Of a DNA stretch of 64,000 nucleotides, positions 57,214 to 64,000 are shown one piece after another. A program made the position numbers and the translations under genes. Each line of letters begins with the position of its first letter. Within the stretch, counting starts at the first letter, position 1. Source of the stretch: an uncultured Alistipes sp. (lineage in GTDB: Bacteria > Bacteroidota > Bacteroidia > Bacteroidales > Rikenellaceae); NCBI GenBank assembly GCA_944326035.1, contig CALVCS010000004.1, positions 62,001 to 126,000 on the forward strand. The letters are read 5' to 3'. The notes beneath the pieces were generated by a model, which searched no databases, was not told the DNA's origin, and worked only from the letters and a program-made list of their open reading frames with translations.

Positions 57214-58494
57214 ATGACAAGAGATACGAAACTATTCGACCTGATCGGTCAGGAAAAAGAGCGGCAGACACATGGTATCGAACTGATCGCTTCGGAAAAT
57301 TTCGTCAGCGACCAGGTCATGGAAGCCATGGGCTCGGTGTTGACCAACAAATACGCCGAAGGCTATCCGGGCGCTCGCTATTACGGCGGTTGCCAAATCA
57401 TCGATCAGGTGGAACAGCTGGCCATCGATCGTCTGTGCCAACTCTATGGCGCCGAATACGCCAATGTGCAACCTCACTCGGGCGCACAAGCCAATATGGC
57501 TGTTTTCCAAGCCATTCTGAAACCGGGCGATACGTTTATGGGACTCGATCTGGCGCACGGCGGGCACCTTTCGCATGGTTCGCCGGTCAACACGTCGGGG
57601 ATTCTCTACAAAGCGGTGGGGTATAAGCTCAACGAAGAAACCGGCCGGATCGACTATGATGCCATGGAACAGCTGGCCCTGGAACATAAACCGAAATTGA
57701 TCGTCGGGGGCGCTTCGGCCTACAGCCGCGAATGGGATTATAAACGAATGCGTGAAATCGCCGATCGGGTAGGGGCCTTATTGATGATCGACATGGCCCA
57801 TACGGCCGGTCTGATTGCAGCGGGGCTGCTCGACAATCCGGTCAAATACGCACATGTCGTGACCTCTACCACCCATAAGACCTTGCGTGGACCTCGTGGA
57901 GGGATTATTCTCATCGGCAAAGACTTCGATAACCCGTGGGGCATTAAAACCCCGAAAGGCGAAATCAAGAAGATGTCGGCCTTGATTAACTCGGCCGTTT
58001 TCCCGGGCATCCAGGGAGGTCCGCTGGAACATGTCATTGCCGCCAAAGCCGTAGCCTTTGGAGAGGCCTTGGAACCGACCTACAAAACCTATCAGATGCA
58101 GGTACGCAAAAATGCCAATGCCATGGCAGAAGCCTTTATTCGGCGAGGATATAAGATCGTGTCGGGCGGTACGGATAACCATCTGATGTTGATCGATCTG
58201 CGCACCAAATTCCCCGATCTAACCGGGAAGGTCGCCGAAAAAGCCCTCGAAAAAGCCGACATCACCACCAACAAGAACATGGTGCCGTTCGACAGTCGCT
58301 CTCCGTTCCAGACCTCCGGCATCCGTGTCGGAACGCCGGCCATCACGACGCGCGGCCTGAAAGAGGATCAGATGGAACAAATCGTCGATCTGATCGACCG
58401 CGTATTGAATGCCCCCGATGACGAATCGGTACAGGCACAGGTCCGTTCAGAAGTACATGCTTTGATGGCCGGACGTCCATTATTCGCCTGGTAG
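57214..58494 (+). CDS. glyA: Serine hydroxymethyltransferase
   Basis: Interconverts serine and glycine with transfer of a one-carbon unit to tetrahydrofolate; PLP-dependent. 426 aa; [22 protein letters not shown] at the start, [10 protein letters not shown], and the PLP lysine K222 in [12 protein letters not shown]. Monocistronic, with its own promoter and a strong terminator. It supplies methylene-THF, the pool into which the corrinoid cluster at 1.9-7.9 kb might also feed methyl groups. Confidence 0.98.
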   Translation: MTRDTKLFDLIGQEKERQTHGIELIASENFVSDQVMEAMGSVLTNKYAEGYPGARYYGGCQIIDQVEQLAIDRLCQLYGAEYANVQPHSGAQANMAVFQAILKPGDTFMGLDLAHGGHLSHGSPVNTSGILYKAVGYKLNEETGRIDYDAMEQLALEHKPKLIVGGASAYSREWDYKRMREIADRVGALLMIDMAHTAGLIAAGLLDNPVKYAHVVTSTTHKTLRGPRGGIILIGKDFDNPWGIKTPKGEIKKMSALINSAVFPGIQGGPLEHVIAAKAVAFGEALEPTYKTYQMQVRKNANAMAEAFIRRGYKIVSGGTDNHLMLIDLRTKFPDLTGKVAEKALEKADITTNKNMVPFDSRSPFQTSGIRVGTPAITTRGLKEDQMEQIVDLIDRVLNAPDDESVQAQVRSEVHALMAGRPLFAW

Positions 58495-58510
58495 ATCGAT
58501 ACTCCCCCAT

Positions 58511-58550
58511 AAAAAAGAGAAAGAGAGTTTCCTCTCTTTCTCTTTTTTAT
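58511..58550. terminator. Terminator of glyA, symmetrical
   Basis: 17-bp perfect stem of purines (AAAAAAGAGAAAGAGAG) with its complement and loop TTTC; T-run on the right, A-run on the left, so it can act in both directions. Confidence 0.92.
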
Positions 58551-58765
58551 GTCTCTGACCTTTCCTCCTGCGTTTGTTCCATCGCTCCTCCTTCGCGTTT
58601 TCCTTTCAAGAAGATATGAAGCCACAGGACGAAAACGCAACAAACTTTCAGTTTGGTAATTGATCAGAGTCTGTCAGACATTCCTCCTTCGCTCCTTTTC
58701 AGGTCCTTTGAAAACGTTCTTCCGAACCAGAAAAGGAATGCGTCATCCGGCATGGGTCCTACGGT

Positions 58766-60850
58766 TTAGGGCAGAAAGATCGGAGCCGTGTGTGGTTGGG
58801 CCGGTTGCCAAATCACAGAAGCAGGCAACGAGGGCGGAATCACGTCCTTTTCCAAAAATTTCTCCAACGAATACGATTCTCCGGCACTCTGCAGAATCCG
58901 CTGGACAATCAACAGGCGACTGTATGCATTGAACCCTGCGCCCGATCCGCTTTGTTTCATGAGACTGTTATTCTCTGAACGCCAAACACCATACGCATAC
59001 TGATACCCGCCTTCGTAAGCCCCGACCATTTCATAGCCGGGCAACCCGATCAACGACGCCCAATGAACCTGCTGAGGATCATCCGTCAAATCCAGATTCA
59101 GGTAATAGCCTCGTCCGAAGAGCTGTCGCAATTCACTGGCTTTCGAGTCTGGGATCGTGTGTCCACCCATGTATTCATCGCCCAAACGACCAATAGCATG
59201 TCCGCCCAACTCATGCACGAGGGTGGTTTCGAAACTGCTGGCCAACGTACCAATCGAATAATTCGCCTTTTCCGACACGAAATAGGTCGTTCCACCATGT
59301 CTTTTCGAATTGGCAATCACCGCAATCGCACAATCGGGTCGATGAGCATATCCGGGAGCCTTTGCCGCATAACTTTCCATCGTAGCTTGATCCAGGCTCA
59401 TCTGACTGGAACTCTCATCCGCATACATCACGCCCAAACGTGAATTACGCGCATATCCCGGTTGAGAAACTCCGCTTTGCGGCGAAACCACCTTAACGAT
59501 ATAGACATTAAAATAGTTGCGGTAGGTTTTATAAGGTTCATACTGGAAGAGGGCCTCGATTCCCTGGATCATTTTACTTTCATACGTTCCGCCTGTTCCC
59601 ATCTCTTGACTGGTAAAGCCATCTCCCATAAAGATCAGATTGAATCCCCGATCCGGCATCGGTTCAGCATAGGTAATCACCTGACCGTCTTGGGAATAAT
59701 CATCACTTTCCAGGTTGTCATTCAGATTGGCAAATCCATAGCCGTCCCGCTGAGGCGAAGCAATCCATCCCTCATAATAAGGTAACTGCATCACATCGTC
59801 CGGGATAACGCCGTTAAAACAGTTAAAACTCAGATCACACGTTTCCAGACTGGTCATCTGCGCAAATCCGGCAGGCAAACCGCCCGACAATCGGTTACGT
59901 TGTAACTGTAAAGAGGTTAACTGCTGCATATTGCCCATACTTTCGGGCAACGATCCGGAGAGATTATTATAGCTCAGATTCAACTCTTCGAGCTGACGCA
60001 ACTGGCCGATACTTTCCGGAAGCAACCCATACAGCTGATTTTTATGCAACGTCATCGATTGCAGCGCCGTCAACTGCCCGATCTCTTCCGGAAGCGGTTC
60101 ATTGAAGGCATTATCATTCAAGGCCAACGTTTGCAACTGGGTCAAATTGCCGATCGACGCAGGAATCCCACCAGAAAGATTATTGACCGTCAGATCGAGA
60201 ATTTGCAAGTTTCGCAGGTTGCCGATGCTTTCCGGAATATGGCCCGTCAACGCATCATGCGAAAAGTAGAGCTTTTCTAAATAGGGCAGATCGCCGATCT
60301 CTTCGGGAATCTCGCCGGAAAGGTTGTTGGCATACATATAGATCACCAACACATGTCCCTGATCATCAGTTCGAATACCCTCCCATTGACCGATCGGCTT
60401 ATCACTCAACCAATTTTCCTGGGCCTTCCAATTCGGTCCGTTCATCTGATTATAGATCGCCAGCAGAGCCGCCAGTTCACTGCCCTCCGGCGCCTGCAAC
60501 CCGGCATCCTGTCGGACCACAAACGTAGCTTGTCTACCTGAAGCCGAAATCGATAACGTACCCTCTCTTATCGAGAACGAAGCGTTCTCTTTCACGGTTA
60601 CCTGTACCGTTGTCGTTCCGCTTTCCCCTTGCTGAGGTGACACCGACACCCAAGAGGCTTCGCCCAGATCGATGCTCCAGGCTCGGTTCGTATTGATTTG
60701 AAAAGATTGTTGGGTAACGCCGTCCGCAAAATGTAAGGTTTCAGGAGTGATCGATAGAGCCGGCTCATCCTCGTCCTTGGTACAAGCGGACAGTCCTCCG
60801 ATCAGGATGCACAGTCCCCAAAGAATACTTAGTCGTGAAAAAGTCTTCAT
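58766..60850 (-). CDS. BACON-LRR-M64 metallopeptidase lipoprotein
   Basis: 694 aa. Lipoprotein signal with LSAC (C23 as likely lipid site); a BACON beta-domain (about 30-115) often used for glycan or mucin contact; eight leucine-rich repeats of 24 residues with the NxLSGxIP form (about 165-360); then an M64 (IgA-peptidase type) domain from about 395, with HELGGHAIGRLGDEY (H546, E547, H551) as the zinc site. The repeats look suited to binding a protein target, the last domain to cutting it. Surface or periplasmic; substrate unknown. Confidence 0.87.
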   Translation of the reverse strand: MKTFSRLSILWGLCILIGGLSACTKDEDEPALSITPETLHFADGVTQQSFQINTNRAWSIDLGEASWVSVSPQQGESGTTTVQVTVKENASFSIREGTLSISASGRQATFVVRQDAGLQAPEGSELAALLAIYNQMNGPNWKAQENWLSDKPIGQWEGIRTDDQGHVLVIYMYANNLSGEIPEEIGDLPYLEKLYFSHDALTGHIPESIGNLRNLQILDLTVNNLSGGIPASIGNLTQLQTLALNDNAFNEPLPEEIGQLTALQSMTLHKNQLYGLLPESIGQLRQLEELNLSYNNLSGSLPESMGNMQQLTSLQLQRNRLSGGLPAGFAQMTSLETCDLSFNCFNGVIPDDVMQLPYYEGWIASPQRDGYGFANLNDNLESDDYSQDGQVITYAEPMPDRGFNLIFMGDGFTSQEMGTGGTYESKMIQGIEALFQYEPYKTYRNYFNVYIVKVVSPQSGVSQPGYARNSRLGVMYADESSSQMSLDQATMESYAAKAPGYAHRPDCAIAVIANSKRHGGTTYFVSEKANYSIGTLASSFETTLVHELGGHAIGRLGDEYMGGHTIPDSKASELRQLFGRGYYLNLDLTDDPQQVHWASLIGLPGYEMVGAYEGGYQYAYGVWRSENNSLMKQSGSGAGFNAYSRLLIVQRILQSAGESYSLEKFLEKDVIPPSLPASVIWQPAQPHTAPIFLP

Positions 60851-60937
60851 AACCTATCGTTTTTATTTTCTTTGAAGTTACGAAAACTTTTTCTAAAAAT
60901 CGTCTAAAAAGCCCCCGAAATATGCAAAATTATGTTA

Positions 60938-61336
60938 CTAAAGGGCCTCTTCCAAGGCTTTGCGCCAACGCTCCGGAATCGGAATGGATTGCTGGGCGGC
61001 AAAATCGAAACAAACCAGAGTCACCACGCTATCCGTTTTCAACTCTTGCGTTTCGGTATTGATAATTTGTTGAGTCAAGGTAAAACTCTTATGACCGATT
61101 TCACGAACGCGGGTTCTCACGATAATGGGCTCGGTCATCCGAATCTGTCGGATAAACGACGTATTGATCGCTACGGTAATCAGCCCCTCTTCCCGCCAAT
61201 AGGGTTCCAAGTGCAGAACCTGATGAAAAAAATCGCTCTTCCCTACATCGAAATAGTGCTGTTGATTGACATTGTTGACGTGGCCCAGCATATCCACATC
61301 GGCAAATCGCATCTGTATTTTGGTATCGACGACCAT
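60938..61336 (-). CDS. Acyl-CoA thioesterase, YbgC/4HBT-like
   Basis: Hot-dog-fold thioesterase of 132 aa from the ATG at 61336. The N-terminus MRFADVDMLGHVNNVNQQHYFD carries the catalytic aspartate of the 4-hydroxybenzoyl-CoA thioesterase group. Longer in-frame starts lie inside tsaC and add unrelated sequence. The ATG follows the tsaC stop codon by one base, so the two are translationally linked. Acyl substrate unknown. Confidence 0.9.
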   Translation of the reverse strand: MVVDTKIQMRFADVDMLGHVNNVNQQHYFDVGKSDFFHQVLHLEPYWREEGLITVAINTSFIRQIRMTEPIIVRTRVREIGHKSFTLTQQIINTETQELKTDSVVTLVCFDFAAQQSIPIPERWRKALEEAL

Positions 61337-61337
61337 C

Positions 61338-61901
61338 TTATTCCCGAATGATTTTAATTTCTCCTTGGGGGCCCACCATGATGATCGAAGAGGCTTTATG
61401 CGAAGCCCCCTCTTCACAGGACGGATCCACCACATAATCGACTCCACGTAGAATGTCTCCCGAAATTTCACTGAACGTCGCGGGAGAAGGTTTGCCCGAC
61501 AAGTTGGCCGAAGTCGAGACCAACGGGCGGTTGAGTTTATGAATCAGTCGTTGACAAAATTCGTTTTTCGGAATGCGGATGCCCAATGTTCCGCTTTCGG
61601 GAACGAGATTGGACGCAACCCCCCGGGCTTCCGGCAAGATCAGCGTCAACGGCTTATCGGCCACTTCGAAAAGCTGCCAGGCAATTTCCGGTACCTTTTG
61701 AATATACAACGAGACCTTGTCGATCTGATCCAATAGGACCAACATACTGGTTTTGTTAACACTCTGTTTCAGGTCGTAAATGCGTTGCACGGCCTTTTCA
61801 TTGGTGGCATCGCAGCCGATGCCCCAAACCGTATCGGTCGGGTAGAGGATGATCCCTCCCCGTTTGAGCACCTCAAGTGCTTCTTTTATTTGTTCTTCCA
61901 T
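61338..61901 (-). CDS. tsaC: L-threonylcarbamoyladenylate synthase (Sua5/YciO/YrdC family)
   Basis: Makes threonylcarbamoyl-AMP for the t6A modification of ANN-decoding tRNAs. 187 aa with the family core: KRGGIILYPTDTVWGIGCDA, LKQSVNKTSMLVL with the KxR-type contacts, GTLGIRIPKN and PLVSTSANLSGKPSP. It is a short form without the extra Sua5 domain. It ends one base before the thioesterase start. A promoter box lies 29 bases upstream. Confidence 0.93.
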   Translation of the reverse strand: MEEQIKEALEVLKRGGIILYPTDTVWGIGCDATNEKAVQRIYDLKQSVNKTSMLVLLDQIDKVSLYIQKVPEIAWQLFEVADKPLTLILPEARGVASNLVPESGTLGIRIPKNEFCQRLIHKLNRPLVSTSANLSGKPSPATFSEISGDILRGVDYVVDPSCEEGASHKASSIIMVGPQGEIKIIRE

Positions 61902-61929
61902 CCTTCGATTTCTGACTTCATAAACCCAA

Positions 61930-61937
61930 CAAAAGTA
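61930..61937 (-). promoter_or_regulatory. Promoter -7 box (TACTTTTG) of tsaC and the thioesterase
   Basis: Exact TAnnTTTG match on the minus strand; divergent from the yebC box at 61969. Confidence 0.55.
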
Positions 61938-61968
61938 ATATTTTTTTGCCTTTTTCAGTAAAACGATA

Positions 61969-61976
61969 TAGTTTTG
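61969..61976 (+). promoter_or_regulatory. Promoter -7 box (TAGTTTTG) of yebC
   Basis: Exact TAnnTTTG match, 31 bases before the yebC start. Confidence 0.55.
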
Positions 61977-62006
61977 TACTCCAAAATTAAAAAACCATCA
62001 TGATTT

Positions 62007-62747
62007 ATGGGAAGAGCATTTGAATACCGTAAAGCGAGAAAATTGAAACGCTGGGGCAATATGGCCCGTACGTTTACGAAACTGGGAAAGGAAATCGAAA
62101 TCGCCGTGAAGGCCGGAGGTCCTGACCCTGGAGGAAATACTCGCCTGAGGGTGTTGATTCAAAATGCCAAGGCGGCCAACATGCCCAAGGAAAACGTAGA
62201 ACGCGCCATCAAACGGGCCATTTCGAAAGATACGGCCGACTATAAAGAGATGGTCTACGAAGGGTATGCTCCGTTCGGGATCGCGATGATCATCGAAACG
62301 GCAACCGACAACACAACCCGTACCGTTGCCAATGTCCGCAGCTATTTCAATAAGGCGGGCGGTTCGCTGGGAACGACCGGATCGGTGGATTTTCTGTTCG
62401 AACATAAGTGCGTGTTTAAAATCCCCTTCTCGGAATCGATCGACCTCGAAGAACTGGAACTCGAACTGATCGACTACGGGGTAGACGAAGTTTTCGTCGA
62501 CGGGAATGAAATCAATATCTATGGACCGTTCGATGCCTATGGGAAAATCCAGGCTTATATCGAAGACAAAGGCTACGAATTGATTAGCGGGGAATTTGTT
62601 CGCCTGCCGCTGGATACCAAAGAAGTAACCGACGAACAACGGGCCTCGATCGAAAAACTGATTGAACGTTTCGAAGAAGATGACGACGTCGTCAACGTTT
62701 TCCACAACATGAAAGAATCGGAAGACGACGAAGAAGACGCCGAATAA
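62007..62747 (+). CDS. YebC/PmpR family protein
   Basis: 246 aa; MGRAFEYRKARKLKRWGNMARTF at the start, PDPGGNTRLRVLIQNAKAANMP and MVYEGYAPFGIAMIIE are the family signatures. YebC proteins were long called transcription regulators; recent work links some to relief of ribosome stalling, like mitochondrial TACO1. The C-terminus here is unusually acidic (EDDDVVNVFHNMKESEDDEEDAE region). Monocistronic with a terminator. Confidence 0.95.
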   Translation: MGRAFEYRKARKLKRWGNMARTFTKLGKEIEIAVKAGGPDPGGNTRLRVLIQNAKAANMPKENVERAIKRAISKDTADYKEMVYEGYAPFGIAMIIETATDNTTRTVANVRSYFNKAGGSLGTTGSVDFLFEHKCVFKIPFSESIDLEELELELIDYGVDEVFVDGNEINIYGPFDAYGKIQAYIEDKGYELISGEFVRLPLDTKEVTDEQRASIEKLIERFEEDDDVVNVFHNMKESEDDEEDAE

Positions 62748-62772
62748 TACCAGTGTCATTCCACACACGGAG

Positions 62773-62798
62773 AAAACGGGACATATGTCCCGTTTTTT
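62773..62798 (+). terminator. Terminator of yebC
   Basis: Palindromic 12-base arms AAAACGGGACAT/ATGTCCCGTTTT followed by T6 in total. Confidence 0.85.
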
Positions 62799-62892
62799 GT
62801 ATCCTACCCGGAGGCTTCACATACGAAACACGCCTCCAGAGACGTTCACCATACTCATGAAAAGAAAACATTTTTCTTTCGCTAAAATTGGG

Positions 62893-62900
62893 TATATTTG
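62893..62900 (+). promoter_or_regulatory. Promoter -7 box (TATATTTG) of the BatD-like gene
   Basis: Exact consensus, 89 bases before the start codon. Confidence 0.6.
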
Positions 62901-62988
62901 TAGGAAAAACGGCTCCGAACTGCCCCAACAGTAATCCGAACTCCCAGACAGTACGGAGTCTTATCGCTCGATTAAAGACAAAACCTAT

Positions 62989-64000
62989 ATGCTGCGTTTC
63001 CTGAAACATCTGTGCACATTGCTCGCGGTGGGTCTTCTGATTCCGGCGGTCCGGGCCCAGGAGATTCATTTCGAAACCGGAGCACCTCGCATGGTCTCCG
63101 TAGGCGAAGCCTTCCGCATCGAATTCTCGCTCAACGCCAAACCGGAAGATTTTACCGCTCCCTCGTTCGAAGGATTCGACGTATTGGCCGGTCCGACTAC
63201 CTCTCAAGGTCAATCCGTTTCGATTCTCAATGGGAAAGTCAGTCAATCGGTCTCTTTCTCGTATACGTATGTTTTACAGGCTCGTGCGGCGGGGACCTTT
63301 ACGATTCCAGCCGCCCGGGTAAAGGTAAAGGGCAAAGAATACAGCACGAAAGCGGTTCCCATTGAAGTGGTGGCGGCCGATGCGATGCCGGGGGGAGGAT
63401 CCTCCGCTCCAGGCAACGGCTCCCAAGCCTCACCCGGAGAGCGCCGCCAAAATTCCGCCGCCACGTTAGCGGCCGACGACATCTTGGTTCGGGTCAGCGT
63501 CAACCGAAACAAAGTGTACAAAGGACAGCCCGTCAAAGCGACCTTCAAACTGTATACCCGCGTTCCTTTGGGTGGTATCGAGAAGATCATCTACCCGGCT
63601 TTCAATGGCTTCTGGGCCCAGGATCTCAATGTGGACGGCTACGACTGGCAACGAGAAACCTATAACGGGAAGGTATACGACGCCCGCATCATCAAAGAGA
63701 CGCTGCTGTTTCCCCAACAATCGGGTACGCTCTATATCGAACAGTTCAGTCTGACGGCCATCGCTCAAATCATGACGCAAGCGGCTCCGCGCGGATCGCT
63801 GTTCGACGACTTCTTCGGCGGAGGGCCACAAATTCATGAGGTGCGGAAGAACTTGACCGCTTCTCCCATCCGCATTACCGTGGACGAACTTCCCACGGGG
63901 GCTCCAGCCACCTTTAACGGTGCGGTAGGCCAATTCCAAATCAGTAGCTCCATCGGCGATTCGACACTGGCGGCCAACTCTTCGGGCACCTATCAGATCA
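62989..64000 (+). CDS. BatD-like protein, 3' end beyond the window
   Basis: Frame open from the ATG at 62989 to the window edge (337 codons). Signal peptide about residues 1-24 (LLAVGLLIPAVRAQ), then repeated beta-sandwich domains: EIHFETGAPRMVSVGEAFRIEFSL and VRVSVNRNKVYKGQPVKATFKLYT, the opening strands typical of BatD (oxygen-tolerance protein). A Gly/Ser-rich linker lies between them (about residues 128-150). BatD is usually encoded beside batA, batB, batC and a MoxR ATPase; those genes, if present, lie outside the window. Confidence 0.88.
   Translation, partial: MLRFLKHLCTLLAVGLLIPAVRAQEIHFETGAPRMVSVGEAFRIEFSLNAKPEDFTAPSFEGFDVLAGPTTSQGQSVSILNGKVSQSVSFSYTYVLQARAAGTFTIPAARVKVKGKEYSTKAVPIEVVAADAMPGGGSSAPGNGSQASPGERRQNSAATLAADDILVRVSVNRNKVYKGQPVKATFKLYTRVPLGGIEKIIYPAFNGFWAQDLNVDGYDWQRETYNGKVYDARIIKETLLFPQQSGTLYIEQFSLTAIAQIMTQAAPRGSLFDDFFGGGPQIHEVRKNLTASPIRITVDELPTGAPATFNGAVGQFQISSSIGDSTLAANSSGTYQI

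Overview
The window reads as ordinary chromosome of an anaerobic bacterium of the order Bacteroidales (Bacteroidota), roughly 50% G+C. Signs: many genes are preceded by the Bacteroidota -7 box TAnnTTTG; glutamine synthetase is the type III (GlnN) form; a BACON-domain lipoprotein, RseC-RnfBCDGEA and GH95/GH2 glycosidases are present; Shine-Dalgarno sequences are mostly absent. Genus cannot be fixed from the sequence. I see no insertion sequence, prophage, integrase, CRISPR array or rRNA; the only RNA gene is one tRNA-Phe(GAA).

Region 1-7.9 kb is the most unusual part. A clostripain-like peptidase (cut by the left edge) and a GntR regulator with a LacI-type sugar sensor precede a six-gene same-strand cluster: aldo/keto reductase, UroD-family methyltransferase, hexuronate-type MFS carrier, corrinoid protein, MetH-activation-like protein and a second UroD-family (MtaA-like) methyltransferase. 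This has every part of a corrinoid methyl-transfer system (two methyltransferases, a B12 carrier, a reactivator), with a sugar-type sensor and importer. I infer O-demethylation of a small methylated, probably sugar-like, compound; the substrate is unknown. A 26-bp palindrome overlaps the cluster's promoter.

Region 8-19.5 kb: glnN with an elaborate upstream region, a small membrane protein, Tag glycosylase, a GH95 alpha-fucosidase-like enzyme, inorganic pyrophosphatase, a ferredoxin-nitroreductase fusion, two MFS exporters and tRNA-Phe. Region 19.6-27 kb: an NAD synthetase whose glutaminase cysteine is replaced by glycine, followed by rseC and the complete Rnf ion-pumping complex. Region 27-36 kb: an outer-membrane barrel protein, zupT, purE, hpt-queE, ftsB-like, thiD, thiL, aroQ and pyk. 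Region 36-41 kb: fermentation end steps, ptb-buk and crcB-pta-ackA, which make ATP from acyl-CoA; Rnf could couple the same ferredoxin pool to ion pumping.

Region 41-50.8 kb: M48 protease, an OmpR-type response regulator without a neighbouring kinase, a five-repeat DUF349 protein with pyrG and yidC, and an alpha/beta hydrolase with sdaA. Region 50.8-51.5 kb has no gene I can support but carries a promoter-like box. Region 51.5-64 kb: YjbR protein, DUF486 protein, an unknown lipoprotein, cold-shock protein, fabG, a GH2 enzyme, glyA, a BACON-LRR-M64 lipoprotein, thioesterase, tsaC, yebC and the start of a BatD-like gene cut by the right edge.
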